From: Parashewanella tropica
GTDB taxonomy: Bacteria > Pseudomonadota > Gammaproteobacteria > Enterobacterales > Shewanellaceae
DNA length: 64,000 bases
NCBI RefSeq assembly: GCF_004358445.1
Contig: NZ_CP037951.1
Coordinates: 211,501-275,500, forward strand
Reading direction: 5' to 3'
Positions 41,427-50,663 of the stretch are shown here, in pieces (the first letter of the stretch is position 1; each line of letters begins with the position of its first letter). The notes beneath the pieces were generated by a model. The model had not been told where the DNA came from. It made no database searches and worked only from the letters and a program-made list of their open reading frames with translations. The position numbers were made by a program, and so were the translations under genes.

Positions 41427-42383
41427 TTAAGCCTCACTGCTGCCAATCAATTGCCCAACTTGGAACCAATCGGCTTTACCATTGAGGACATCGGCTGCGG
41501 CCATCGGTTTTTTACCGGGGATTTGCAGTGTTTTTAAGATTAAAACACCATCAGCGGCGGCAATCGCAATACCGCTTTTATCTGCAGATACAACACTTCC
41601 TACTTTGGCATTGTGTTCGGTATGTTGAAAATCCGCTTCCCAGACTTTGATGGTTTGATCACGATGTGCAAAATGACTGACAGGCCAAGGGTTGAAGGCA
41701 CGGACTTCTTGCCATAATTGTTTTGCCGATTTGTTCCAGTCAATTTTAGCTTCTTCTTTTGACAGCTTTTCAGCATAATTGGCCAAAGCATCATCCTGTA
41801 CTTCGGCTTGCAGTGTGCCAGCAGCTAGGCCATCTAGTGCTGCCAGCAGAGCAACTGGGCCTTGTTCGGCGAGTTTTTCGTATAAGGTCGCACTGGTGTC
41901 TTCAGGCAAAATCGGCAGTTTGGTTTTCAGCAGCATATCACCAGTATCGAGGCCAATATCCATTTGCATAATCGTCACACCAGTTTCAACATCGCCCGCC
42001 CAAATCGAGCGTTGAATCGGTGCCGCGCCTCGCCAGCGGGGAAGAATAGAACCATGAACATTGATGCAGCCAAGCTTTGGCGTGTCTAATACCACTTGTG
42101 GCAAAATCAAACCATAAGCGACCACCACCATGATGTCAGCGTTCAGCCCAGCTAATTCTTGTTGTGCATCTTCAGTTCGTAAGCTTTTAGGTTGGTAAAC
42201 GCTAATGTCGTGTTGTTCGGCTAGTTGCTTTACTGGGCTGGCTTGCAATTTTTTACCGCGACCTGCTGGACGATCAGGTTGGGTATAAACCCCAATCACA
42301 TTATGGTGAGAGTCGATTAAGGCTTGTAAATGGCGAGCAGCAAAATCCGGCGTACCGGCAAAAATAATATTGAGTGGTTTCAA
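41427..42383 (-). CDS. fmt: Methionyl-tRNA formyltransferase
   Basis: 318 residues. It formylates initiator Met-tRNA with 10-formyl-tetrahydrofolate. The N-terminus [17 protein letters not shown], the active-site region [19 protein letters not shown] and the LDTGDMLL motif are diagnostic; the C-terminal tRNA-binding domain is present. It follows def by 9 bases, the universal def-fmt pair acting at opposite ends of N-formyl-methionine metabolism. Confidence 0.97.
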   Translation of the reverse strand: MKPLNIIFAGTPDFAARHLQALIDSHHNVIGVYTQPDRPAGRGKKLQASPVKQLAEQHDISVYQPKSLRTEDAQQELAGLNADIMVVVAYGLILPQVVLDTPKLGCINVHGSILPRWRGAAPIQRSIWAGDVETGVTIMQMDIGLDTGDMLLKTKLPILPEDTSATLYEKLAEQGPVALLAALDGLAAGTLQAEVQDDALANYAEKLSKEEAKIDWNKSAKQLWQEVRAFNPWPVSHFAHRDQTIKVWEADFQHTEHNAKVGSVVSADKSGIAIAAADGVLILKTLQIPGKKPMAAADVLNGKADWFQVGQLIGSSEA

Positions 42384-42392
42384 AATGGTACC

Positions 42393-42905
42393 TTAGGCGT
42401 TTTTCGCAGCCAGACGAGCTTCTTTTTCTAACTTTTGCTTAATGCGATTGCGTTTGAGTGGTGACAAGTAATCCACAAATAGCTTTCCGACAATGTGATC
42501 CATTTCGTGTTGAAGGCAGATAGCAAACAAGCCATCGGCTTCTACAGTGAATTCTTTGCCGTCACGATCCAACGCTTTTACCGTCACATTCTCTGCACGT
42601 TCAACTTTGGCGTAGACGCCTGGGACGGATAAACAGCCTTCTTCGTTTTCAAAATGACCACTGGACTCAACAATCTCTGGGTTGATGAATACATTTGGAC
42701 GCTCAACGTCATCTTGTAAGTCCATCACAATTAAGCGCTGATGATAGTCCACCTGAGTTGCTGCAAGACCAATGCCTTTTTCTTCGTACATGGTTTCTAG
42801 CATGTCTTCGATTTGAGTTTGCAGCTTGTCATCAAATTCAGTAACTGGCTTTGCGATAGTGCGCAAACGCTCATCGGGAAAACGTAAAACAGGTAATAGT
42901 GCCAT
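42393..42905 (-). CDS. def: Peptide deformylase
   Basis: 170 residues. It removes the formyl group from nascent peptides. All three family motifs are present: [18 protein letters not shown] (metal-binding Cys) and QHEMDH (HExxH metal site). It is the first gene of def-fmt-rsmB-trkA-trkH, divergent from the LysM gene across about 215 bases that presumably hold both promoters. Confidence 0.97.
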   Translation of the reverse strand: MALLPVLRFPDERLRTIAKPVTEFDDKLQTQIEDMLETMYEEKGIGLAATQVDYHQRLIVMDLQDDVERPNVFINPEIVESSGHFENEEGCLSVPGVYAKVERAENVTVKALDRDGKEFTVEADGLFAICLQHEMDHIVGKLFVDYLSPLKRNRIKQKLEKEARLAAKNA

Positions 42906-43132
42906 AGATGTTCTCTAAGTCTGTTAAATCTAAATCAGTTAGTTATACTGACCCTAGGGTGTGCCCTATGTTCAATAGAGTAATTTTAATCCTTTGTGGT
43001 GGGGAATACCATTGTTCAAAGTGAATAAGTCTTTATGATCAAGTGGTAGAGTTACATCATACGCTAATGGATTAGGGGCATTCCTGATTTGAATCCATTG
43101 AGAAAGCCCGAAACGACAAAATGGACCGTTAT

Positions 43133-44218
43133 ATGAAACGCATAATTCTAATACTGCTCGTTTTGATGACGAGTGCAGCGCTCGCCGATACTTTGGCGCT
43201 AAAGCAAGATCGTCCACAAACCTATGTGGTCAAAAAAGGCGATACTTTATGGGATATCTCTACTTTTTATTTACAAGATCCTTGGCGCTGGCCTGAATTA
43301 TGGGATGCCAACCCTCAAGTGACAAATCCTCACCTTATTTACCCCGGTGATACCTTAACATTAGTTTTTATTAATGGTCAGCCTAGGCTGGTTAAAAAAG
43401 CGCATAAAAAACTGTCACCACATGGTCGAATTATCGCTAAAAATACCGCTATTCCCATGATCGACCTTGGCGTTATTCAGCCGTATATTTTGCAAAATCG
43501 TATTGAAACGCTTGATTGGCTTGAAGGCAAAGCGAAAGTACTTGGTGGTGAACGTGAATCTCGCTTTCATACCCTTAATGATGTGATTTACGTCGATAAG
43601 ACTCTGGATGTTGGACAAAAGTTGGCGTTATATCAACCTGGACGTGATCTTGAAGCCCACGGTGAGCATTTAGGTAAAGAGCTTGTTCTAACCGGAAGTG
43701 GTAGAGTGATTGAATCTGGTCGAGTCTCAAAGGTACAAATTCTGAATAATCAGCGAGAAACTAAAGCGGGTTTTTTTGCGTTGCCAGTCGATGAAGAAGC
43801 CATGATGTCAGCTTACTATATGCCAGCTCCTGGAGCCGTGGACAGCATTACCCGAGTGATTGCGATTGCCAATAAACAGCGTGAAGCTGGTCAGCTAAGC
43901 GTGGTGTATCTAGATAATGGTAGTAAGGCGGGAATACGTTCTGGTCAAGTCTTCGATATTTTCCGTGACGGCGATGAAATTGTGATTGATGCGAATGAGC
44001 AGCCAGTACAAACAGAAGATCGCAATGCCTATAACAATCTAATGGCCGCCATTTCTGATGATAATGCGATAACGGTTCCCGATACCTTTCGTGGTAAATT
44101 AATGGTGTTTAAGGTGTTTGATGACGTGAGTTTTGGTTTGATTTTATTAAATGATCGTCCAGTGCGTGTCGGGGATAAGATTGTAACACCTCGCTCGGGA
44201 GCCATCGCTAGGCAATGA
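43133..44218 (+). CDS. LysM-domain protein
   Basis: ATG 43133 gives 361 residues with a standard signal peptide (MKRIILILLVLMTSAALA); an in-frame ATG at 43121 would add four residues. One LysM domain at about 27-80 (TYVVKKGDTLWDISTFYLQDPWRWPELWDANP) binds peptidoglycan. The rest is the conserved DUF of the LysM protein always found between def and dprA in many gammaproteobacteria. It is probably periplasmic; function unknown. It overlaps dprA by 4 bases (ATGA), indicating coupling. Confidence 0.88.
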   Translation: MKRIILILLVLMTSAALADTLALKQDRPQTYVVKKGDTLWDISTFYLQDPWRWPELWDANPQVTNPHLIYPGDTLTLVFINGQPRLVKKAHKKLSPHGRIIAKNTAIPMIDLGVIQPYILQNRIETLDWLEGKAKVLGGERESRFHTLNDVIYVDKTLDVGQKLALYQPGRDLEAHGEHLGKELVLTGSGRVIESGRVSKVQILNNQRETKAGFFALPVDEEAMMSAYYMPAPGAVDSITRVIAIANKQREAGQLSVVYLDNGSKAGIRSGQVFDIFRDGDEIVIDANEQPVQTEDRNAYNNLMAAISDDNAITVPDTFRGKLMVFKVFDDVSFGLILLNDRPVRVGDKIVTPRSGAIARQ

Positions 44219-45330
44219 CCGCATCAGCGCTGGCCGATTGGCTAGTTGTTAGTGCGGTATCTGGGTTAGGGCCAACTCGGATTCAACAATTATTAAAGCA
44301 TCTTTCTTTATCTGAGCTAAGGTGGGCGATAGAGCATCGCCCTCACGATTTACCTGCTTCAGCTAAAAGTCTTGCCTCCTTAAAATACCACCCTGAAAAA
44401 GTTGATTTTGCCTTATCATGGCTACAGTCCTCTTCCGAGCATCATATTCTTTGCCAAGACGATGACCATTATCCACCGTTGTTAAAACATATTAGCGATC
44501 CTCCTCTGTTACTGTTTGTTAAGGGCGATCCAATGGCGTTAGCCTTGCCTTCAGTAGCGATAGTGGGCAGCCGAGATGCTACGCCAGCAGGGTTAAAGCA
44601 CAGCTATGAATTGTCAAAGCAGCTAGTAGAGGCTGGAATGACAGTAACCAGTGGCTTAGCGGCTGGTATTGATGGCGCTGCGCACAGCGGAGCGTTGGCG
44701 GCTCGAACTGAGTTAGCGTTGAAAACCACAGCGGTATTAGGAACAGGCGTTGAAGAAATTTATCCAAAACGTCATCGAAAACTGTACCAAGATATTCAAG
44801 CACATGGCTGTCTCATTAGTGAATATTGGCCAGACACTCGGCCTTATGCAGGGAATTTTCCGAAACGAAATCGTATTATTAGCGGTCTTAGTTTAGGTAC
44901 GCTGGTGGTTGAGGCGTCTCGTCGTAGTGGCTCGCTAATTACGGCAAGACTGGCAATGGAGCAAGGGCGAGATGTGTTTGCGCTTCCTGGGAGCATTTTG
45001 AGTCATCAAAGTCAGGGCTGCCATGACTTAATTCAGCAAGGAGCAAAGTTGACAACATGTGTGGATGATATTTTGCAAGAATTACCCACTATTTTTCGCC
45101 ATCATCTTGAAGAGTCAAAAAAGCAGCACCATATAGTAGAAAAGGCACAACCTGATTTGCCATTTTCTTCACTCTTGGCTAGTGTAGGCTATGAGACAAC
45201 GACAATTGATGTCATTGTCGAGCATAGTGGAATTGCGATCGATCAAGTGCTGGAGCAATTACTTGAACTTGAACTGCAAGGTTGGGTGGCAACAGTACCT
45301 GGTGGTTACGTTAAACTGAAGAGGAGTTAG
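44215..45330 (+). CDS. dprA: DNA-processing protein DprA
   Basis: 371 residues. It loads RecA on incoming single-stranded DNA in natural transformation. The Rossmann-like core is clear: [13 protein letters not shown], then [31 protein letters not shown] and [23 protein letters not shown]-terminal winged-helix-like domain is at about 300-371. It overlaps the LysM gene by 4 bases and is followed by smg 4 bases on. Confidence 0.95.
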   Translation: MTASALADWLVVSAVSGLGPTRIQQLLKHLSLSELRWAIEHRPHDLPASAKSLASLKYHPEKVDFALSWLQSSSEHHILCQDDDHYPPLLKHISDPPLLLFVKGDPMALALPSVAIVGSRDATPAGLKHSYELSKQLVEAGMTVTSGLAAGIDGAAHSGALAARTELALKTTAVLGTGVEEIYPKRHRKLYQDIQAHGCLISEYWPDTRPYAGNFPKRNRIISGLSLGTLVVEASRRSGSLITARLAMEQGRDVFALPGSILSHQSQGCHDLIQQGAKLTTCVDDILQELPTIFRHHLEESKKQHHIVEKAQPDLPFSSLLASVGYETTTIDVIVEHSGIAIDQVLEQLLELELQGWVATVPGGYVKLKRS

Positions 45331-45334
45331 GCCG

Positions 45335-45808
45335 ATGTTTGACATTTTAATGTACCTTTTCGAGAACTATGTCCAAGGAGATACAGAGTTATTAGTGGAT
45401 GAGGGTGAGCTGACTCAAGAATTGACACGAGCAGGTTTTCATCAATCAGAAATCATTAAGGCCTTAGATTGGTTAGAGCGATTAGCGGATTTACAGACTA
45501 AGGAGGGATCTTATCTCCGCACACATAACCAACAATCTTTTCGTATTTATACTACAGAGGAAATGGACAAACTGGATGTAGAAAGTCGTGGCTTTATCTT
45601 GTTCCTTGAACAGATCAAGGTGCTGAATGTCGAAACTCGTGAAATGGTTATCGACCGTGTGATGGAGCTAGAAGACAGCTACCTTGGGTTGGACGACTTA
45701 AAGTGGGTGATTTTGATGGTCTTATTTAATGCTCCTGGTCACCAATCGGCTTACGAACAAATGGAAGATTTGATTTTTGAGCAGCCTGATGGCCGATTAC
45801 ACTCTTAA
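45335..45808 (+). CDS. smg: Smg family protein
   Basis: 157 residues, standard length for the conserved Smg (DUF494) family, beginning [13 protein letters not shown]. It is acidic and soluble, of unknown function, and found downstream of dprA across gammaproteobacteria. In most relatives smg is followed by a topoisomerase-type zinc-finger gene, tsaC-like and aroE genes; here a terminator and a convergent accessory gene follow instead. Confidence 0.93.
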   Translation: MFDILMYLFENYVQGDTELLVDEGELTQELTRAGFHQSEIIKALDWLERLADLQTKEGSYLRTHNQQSFRIYTTEEMDKLDVESRGFILFLEQIKVLNVETREMVIDRVMELEDSYLGLDDLKWVILMVLFNAPGHQSAYEQMEDLIFEQPDGRLHS

Positions 45809-45830
45809 TGTGAACACATACCCGCAAAGA

Positions 45831-45857
45831 AAGGAGGCGAATCGCTTCCTTTTTTGT
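45831..45857 (+). terminator. Terminator after smg
   Basis: AAGGAGGCGA / TCGCTTCCTT imperfect stem followed by TTTTTTG, about 23 bases after the stop codon. Confidence 0.75.
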
Positions 45858-45861
45858 TTAA

Positions 45862-45900
45862 GTAACCTGAGCTCTGCATAAAGAAATCAGCTCAGGTTAC
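45862..45900. repeat. 12-bp hairpin at the 3' end of the PI-PLC gene, sharing sequence with 22940-22982
   Basis: GTAACCTGAGCT (45862-45873) is perfectly inverted as AGCTCAGGTTAC (45889-45900), overlapping the stop codon of the minus-strand gene. The minus strand contains TTATGCAGAGCTCAGGTTAC, nearly the same as the loop sequence of the hairpin at 22940. A U-run is lacking on the minus side. Confidence 0.6.
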
Positions 45901-46832
45901 CAATAGTTAAGCTCGATGATTTGCCCGACTAATTGGTCTTTATCCATATCTGAGCCGATATTGTCTAGACTGATCACTCCTCTGGTACACATCTGCACTT
46001 GACGAAAGTGACTCATATTTTTGCTGGCTTTAACTCTTATCAGTTCGTGCTTACTTTGATTCACAAAATGCCTTACCGTTGCGCGGCTTTCGGGTTGGGC
46101 ATCTTGATCTAACACGGAAATAAATCGATTACTGCCACTGCCGACCAACGCAGGTTGATTGGTTTGCACGACTTTCAGTTTATATCTCGAAAACATATCT
46201 AGTGTTGCTCTGGTCTCGTTCATTGACTCCAATAATTTTTTCGGGTCTCTGGTTTTTCCCCACTGCGTCGTGGTGCTTTTATTGTAATCAACAGAGATGT
46301 CAGTTAATCCGCCATGATTGGTTAAGATAACGAGTTTTTTTGTTCCTAATAAATTTTCGAGTGGTTCACTGGTGAATTCGTAAGGAGTGAGAATCAGTGC
46401 CTTGATATCTTCATTGATATAGAGTTTTCGAAACAGTTCGAAGTCGCTGACACCACTAAAGTGAAGCTTGATGATAACAACTTCGTTGCTGAGTAAAACC
46501 GTACTAAAAAAAGCCATTAAATTAGGAAAAACGTCTTCTTTTTTACTGTCTACAGAGCCATGAAAAAAAGACATTTGCTTTCCGTCCACTTGTCTCACTC
46601 TGATATCAAAGTAGCGAACGCCTAAATTAAATTGTTCGACTAAGGTTTTTGTCTGAGTCACCGCAAATTTGGCTCCTGCCGACGAGGACATGGTATAAGT
46701 TGCCGCATCGTGACTACCGGGCATGGTGATATCAATTAAGGTTTTGTACTTAAAGGCTTCAACATGACGACTAAAATGTTCCATCCATGACTCTAATGGA
46801 AACTCTAAGTATTCACCCATAAATCGACCCAT
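45897..46832 (-). CDS. PI-PLC X-domain phospholipase-like protein without signal peptide
   Basis: 311 residues. The N-terminal half is a phosphatidylinositol-specific phospholipase C X-domain: ITMPGSHDAATY with His41-Asp42, GVRYFDIRVR with Asp76 and Arg78, and FFHGS with His91. Their spacing equals that of Bacillus cereus PI-PLC His32, Asp33, Asp67, Arg69 and His82, so the catalytic set appears complete. Bacterial PI-PLCs are usually exported, but the N-terminus here (MGRFMGEYLEFPLESW) has no signal peptide. Position at the edge of a T6SS region suggests non-Sec export or delivery, which is inference. Substrate could be phosphatidylinositol or another phosphodiester lipid. Confidence 0.8.
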   Translation of the reverse strand: MGRFMGEYLEFPLESWMEHFSRHVEAFKYKTLIDITMPGSHDAATYTMSSSAGAKFAVTQTKTLVEQFNLGVRYFDIRVRQVDGKQMSFFHGSVDSKKEDVFPNLMAFFSTVLLSNEVVIIKLHFSGVSDFELFRKLYINEDIKALILTPYEFTSEPLENLLGTKKLVILTNHGGLTDISVDYNKSTTTQWGKTRDPKKLLESMNETRATLDMFSRYKLKVVQTNQPALVGSGSNRFISVLDQDAQPESRATVRHFVNQSKHELIRVKASKNMSHFRQVQMCTRGVISLDNIGSDMDKDQLVGQIIELNYW

Positions 46833-46949
46833 GCCGAATGCTCTTAGTTAGACTAAAAAGGTGTTTAGCATATCGGATTTATCAAGAGTTAAATAAAGCT
46901 AACGGCTATAAGATTTAACTATTGGCTATGTTAGTTGTTGAGCCATTTG

Positions 46950-48407
46950 CTAATTGGCAAAGGTTGCAAAGTTTGTTTCAACTAATTTTCTTGCCTCATT
47001 TGCACCGATTAGATCTCGCTCTAATACTGATGTTTGTAAATGCCCAAACTGCTGGGCTATTGCCTTAATTTTGCCTGCGATGGTAAGCCATTCAAAGGCT
47101 TCTGAACGTTTTGGCGATGCCTCCATAAAACAAGCAGGTTTACTTTTTATGAAGTAGCACCAAGCAATACCGTAGATGGAATCAAGTATGACAAATTGCA
47201 TATCTTCAGTGAGTTGAGTTTTGATTTGACCAAAATCTATTTGACAAAGATTGTCTAAAGTGACTTCGCCTTGCTGCCATTGAGGGAAAGCCATGGACTT
47301 TAACGTAAGGTTAATGGTTTGTAGGTAGGCCATCATTGCTTGATCTAATTTTTTATGGTCAATAGGTTTATTGGGTGATAAACAATTGAGTCGTAAAGCG
47401 GTAGCCATTTGCTTTAGGCCAGCAGAATAATGGTGGAAACATTGGGTTTTATAGACTAAGTAATCATAAAAAGCTTTATCTTCTAATGGGCAGTTGGCCG
47501 CTGGTTTTAATTGTTTTTCACATTGAGTTACCAGTTCGACTTCTCTTGAAAGCTTATCATTTTGGGATACATTAAAAATTGAGCAATGCGTGCTCACGAC
47601 ATATTGCCAATATAGAGAATAGACATCTCCAGTATGATGAGATTGTTTGGCTCTTTGATGCTTTCTTATTTCTGTTTGAAGTTCTTCTATGTTTTTTTCA
47701 TCTTTTTTTTCAACGAAAGCATGCCACCTTAGAATGGTATGGGCACGTAGTGCTTGTCGGGAAATGACTTCTCTTGATAGCCGAGCATCGGTTGACGACA
47801 GTTGTAGGGCTTGTCTCAAATGCAGTTGCTTGGTGTGAAGGCAAGAAGTGTACATTGCCTGCTGGGTTCGCGTTTCAATCAGTCTTAACACTAGTGTGTG
47901 ATAACAATCGGGATCGCTCAATTCTGAATGTTGATCAAGAATAGATTTAACAAGGGTGAATGTTCTAAATTGTTGCTGCAAAGTGTTAAGTTCAACCGTT
48001 TCACATGCGGGTTTGGTCTCTTTTTGGGAAGTAACCGCAAGTTTACTTGGCATTTGTCTAGATAAAAGGGGAAGGACATGTTGAGCCAGTCCCATGTCTT
48101 CATTAGAAAACTGCAATGCCGGGAGCGCCTTTAAAAAAGTGGTAAGGTGATCACGGTAACCATTTAATGTTGATATCAAAGCGGCTTTTCGTTGAGTTTC
48201 TGGTAATGATTGTAGTGTTTTATCTATTTCGAAAACGAGTTTGGAATGTTTGGTGATGGCATCCTGTGTGTCAAGCTGAGAGAGCGATGATGCCTCATCT
48301 TGTAAAAGCTGAAGTTTTGATTGGATATCTTCGTCTGTTGTAGCCGAGACATGTGTGGTTTCTATTGATGTAAGGGGAAGGGGGATTGCTTGAGCTGATG
48401 TAGCCAT
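46950..48407 (-). CDS. Helical protein of unknown function next to the T6SS region
   Basis: 485 residues from ATG 48407; a GTG at 48440 would add 11 more without a visible ribosome binding site. No signal peptide or membrane segment. The N-terminal ~50 residues are low-complexity and Thr/Ser-rich. The rest is nearly all helix, with coiled-coil-prone stretches (for example EELQTEIRKHQRAKQ near 245). I recognise no domain. It lies between the PI-PLC-like gene and the C58 protease genes, on the same strand as the former. It might be an effector, a chaperone or unrelated; the sequence does not decide. Confidence 0.6.
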   Translation of the reverse strand: MATSAQAIPLPLTSIETTHVSATTDEDIQSKLQLLQDEASSLSQLDTQDAITKHSKLVFEIDKTLQSLPETQRKAALISTLNGYRDHLTTFLKALPALQFSNEDMGLAQHVLPLLSRQMPSKLAVTSQKETKPACETVELNTLQQQFRTFTLVKSILDQHSELSDPDCYHTLVLRLIETRTQQAMYTSCLHTKQLHLRQALQLSSTDARLSREVISRQALRAHTILRWHAFVEKKDEKNIEELQTEIRKHQRAKQSHHTGDVYSLYWQYVVSTHCSIFNVSQNDKLSREVELVTQCEKQLKPAANCPLEDKAFYDYLVYKTQCFHHYSAGLKQMATALRLNCLSPNKPIDHKKLDQAMMAYLQTINLTLKSMAFPQWQQGEVTLDNLCQIDFGQIKTQLTEDMQFVILDSIYGIAWCYFIKSKPACFMEASPKRSEAFEWLTIAGKIKAIAQQFGHLQTSVLERDLIGANEARKLVETNFATFAN

Positions 48408-48574
48408 ATTTCGGTACTCGGCTTTATGTATGAAGGGCACAATGAGTGTCAGGTTAGCACCGTAAAGATCGATTCCTTATTCCAAATCATTATTATTAAG
48501 CATTCTAAATTCGAACCTTAGCCAATGATTATTTTTATAATGCGTACATAGTATCTTGTGTAAAAGGTCTGGGC

Positions 48575-49210
48575 ATGTCATTTGAGGGAATAGCAAAGTC
48601 ACGAGGTGCCGTTGCATTTTACGATTTTGATCAGTCAATAATAACACCAAATTTGAATTTTGTATTAGGCCGCCAAGTGGAGTTTCCACGAGGGTATGTG
48701 CGAATTGAAAGTGACAATGTCACGACCAATGGATGTTGTTTTGGTTTATGCATGACTTTGATGAATGGCGATTTTGATTTTAGGCGATTAGAGCCTTTAT
48801 TGAAAACCAATGAAGGGATCGGTCAGGTAAGAGGCTACCAGTTCATTCAAAAAGTAGGTGTAGCACTTGATGTTTTATTAAGAAATTGTTTGCCAGATTA
48901 TGACGTACCTAAATACGGTAAAGCGGGTAAATCTTTTTTAAAATTCAAATCCTATGTGAAATGGAAAAAGTCATGCTGTTTTTATATTAAGGTTTACTGT
49001 AACGAAGATCTTACCCACGCAATCTGTATGCAAAGAGAGGGAGAGCGTTATTCTATTTTTGATCCGAATGTAGGGTTTTGGACATTTAATGGGGCAAAAG
49101 TAAAAGAAATTTTAGGCTGTCTGGATGATTTAACGAATTATATGGATTATGGCGGTGTTGGTAAGTTTAGACGATTTATTCTTAGAATTACCAAGAAAAA
49201 GGACATCTAG
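48575..49210 (+). CDS. YopT/C58-type cysteine protease homologue, copy 1
   Basis: 211 residues beginning MSFEGIAKS. It shows the C58 (YopT/AvrPphB) triad layout: a Cys in GCCFGLC (Cys55 best candidate), His148 in THAICM and Asp163 in SIFDPNVG. The FDPN-x-G motif is characteristic of this family. Known members are injected proteases, such as Yersinia YopT, which cuts prenylated Rho GTPases. No Sec signal is present. It is 43% AT-richer-looking than core neighbours, without a clear Shine-Dalgarno (AGGTCTGGGC lies before ATG). A paralogue follows at 49459. Effector status is inferred from family and the adjacent T6SS. Confidence 0.75.
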   Translation: MSFEGIAKSRGAVAFYDFDQSIITPNLNFVLGRQVEFPRGYVRIESDNVTTNGCCFGLCMTLMNGDFDFRRLEPLLKTNEGIGQVRGYQFIQKVGVALDVLLRNCLPDYDVPKYGKAGKSFLKFKSYVKWKKSCCFYIKVYCNEDLTHAICMQREGERYSIFDPNVGFWTFNGAKVKEILGCLDDLTNYMDYGGVGKFRRFILRITKKKDI

Positions 49211-49251
49211 AACACGTTATCCATTTTTATTTCGTATCAAAAGTTGTTTTA

Positions 49252-49317
49252 AAAAATTATGGTGGGGTGAGACAGTATCGACGCTTCATACTTAGGCTTA
49301 ACCCAAAAGGAATATAA
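49252..49317 (+). pseudogene. C-terminal remnant of a third C58 protease copy
   Basis: Read in frame from 49252, this 66-base stretch encodes YGGVRQYRRFILRL followed by NPKGI and a stop at 49315-49317. It aligns with the C-terminus of copy 1 (YGGVGKFRRFILRI) and copy 2 (YGGTGRRLRYIHRL). Nothing upstream in frame resembles the rest of the protein. It is the tail of a lost paralogue, or a duplicated 3' end. Confidence 0.75.
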
Positions 49318-49458
49318 GCCGTAAAGGCTAGGTTTAATAGTGTTTAGCGTTATTTATTATATAAAGTCAATCTAATTAATTCGATGAGTTTGGTTGTTTT
49401 TGCAGTCCACTCTTTTATTGTACTTGTTTAGTTAATGCTGGATTAATAGGTTTGGGTT

Positions 49459-50097
49459 ATGTCTTTTGAAGGTATTGCTAAGTCTTTTGGTGCAGAAGTG
49501 TTTTATGAATTCCGCCAAAGTACTATATTGCAAAATTTAGATTCCTTTGAAGCTCGTCAGATTGAGTTTCCTAGGGGGTATATTGATGCTCGCAGTGACA
49601 ATTCAACTCTAGGCGGATGTTGTTTTGCTCTTTGTATGGTAATGATGCAGGGTAATTTCGACTATGGTTATTTTTTATCTAAAATTAAAACCAAGGAAGG
49701 CATTGGGCAAATCAGGGGATATCAATTTATTAATAATCAAAACGTAACATTTCATGATGGGCAAATACTTAGACGAATCTTTACTGACTATGATGTTCCA
49801 ATTTTTGGCAGGATAGGATTATCTTTTAAGAATTTTAAATCTTATATAAAGAAAAAAAAGGTATGCTTCTTTCATGTTGTTATAACCTGTGTATCAGGTG
49901 CTCATGCTATTTGTTTAGGTAAGATTGATAATAAAATCTCAGTATTTGATCCAAATGTAGGTTTTTTTACTTTCCTTGATAAACCTATTAAGGATGTGGT
50001 GGCATGCCTAGATGAATTGACTAAGTTTATGGGAAATTATGGGGGAACAGGGAGACGTTTGAGGTATATCCATAGATTAACTCCAAAGGATGTGTAG
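49459..50097 (+). CDS. YopT/C58-type cysteine protease homologue, copy 2
   Basis: 212 residues, a clear paralogue of the gene at 48575 (both start MSFEGIAKS and share EFPRGY, EGIGQ-RGYQFI and FDPNVGF). Triad candidates are Cys55 (GCCFALC), His149 (AHAICL) and Asp164 (SVFDPNVG). The two have diverged mainly in residues 19-35 and 92-110 while keeping catalytic segments, suggesting selection on both. This copy is more AT-rich than copy 1 and than core genes. It is convergent with the T6SS operon, whose last gene ends 26 bases away. No signal peptide is present. Confidence 0.75.
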   Translation: MSFEGIAKSFGAEVFYEFRQSTILQNLDSFEARQIEFPRGYIDARSDNSTLGGCCFALCMVMMQGNFDYGYFLSKIKTKEGIGQIRGYQFINNQNVTFHDGQILRRIFTDYDVPIFGRIGLSFKNFKSYIKKKKVCFFHVVITCVSGAHAICLGKIDNKISVFDPNVGFFTFLDKPIKDVVACLDELTKFMGNYGGTGRRLRYIHRLTPKDV

Positions 50098-50123
50098 TAT
50101 TTATAGTAAATTTGGAACTGTCC

Positions 50124-50663
50124 CTACCTTGTTTTATAACACTGTTCGAAAAATTGCTGACAAATTTTGAATACCCCTTGCCAATCATCATTAGTGTCGA
50201 CTTTTCCTTTTCCTTCTTGTTGGTTGATACTGCTAAAGCTAGGAGTACATTGCCAATAGGGTAGTGATGAGCGGTTAAGACCTATGGGTAAGCTCGCGCC
50301 AAAGTCGATAAGTTTTACCTGCAAAGAACTTGGGTGGTAGAGAATATTTGAGGGTTTGATATCTCCGTGGATCCAGCCTTTATGGTGGCAATATGATATC
50401 AACGCTGTGATTTTAGGCAGCAGCTGATTGAAGATGTTCGCCTCTGATTTTGGCAAATACAACAGTGGCTGATAGCTGGCATCGAATTCTAAAGTAAGAA
50501 TGCGGTTTGAAAGGTCAATATCGATGACTTTTTGTATTCCATCTCCGGCACATTGTGTTAGCGCACACCACTCTTGCTTCAGCATTTGCATAGAGGTGAA
50601 GTGCTTTGTGTAAGAGTGTGCCGCGTATTGGTTGGGTTGTTTTTGTTTTATTGGTTGGCTCAT
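50124..50663 (-). CDS. Small Ser/Thr kinase-like protein at the end of the T6SS operon
   Basis: 179 residues, much shorter than a full eukaryotic-type kinase domain (~260). The C-lobe catalytic core is intact: HGDIKPSN with Asp101 and a DFG motif at 120-122. The N-lobe is reduced: no glycine-rich loop is recognisable, and only YAAHSYTK (Lys20) and QEW (Glu31) could stand for the Lys-Glu pair. It overlaps the tssM stop by 4 bases (ATGA), so it is translated with the T6SS. In other T6SSs PpkA-type kinases phosphorylate an FHA protein to trigger assembly; tagH in this operon supplies such an FHA domain. The function is inferred. Confidence 0.75.
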   Translation of the reverse strand: MSQPIKQKQPNQYAAHSYTKHFTSMQMLKQEWCALTQCAGDGIQKVIDIDLSNRILTLEFDASYQPLLYLPKSEANIFNQLLPKITALISYCHHKGWIHGDIKPSNILYHPSSLQVKLIDFGASLPIGLNRSSLPYWQCTPSFSSINQQEGKGKVDTNDDWQGVFKICQQFFEQCYKTR

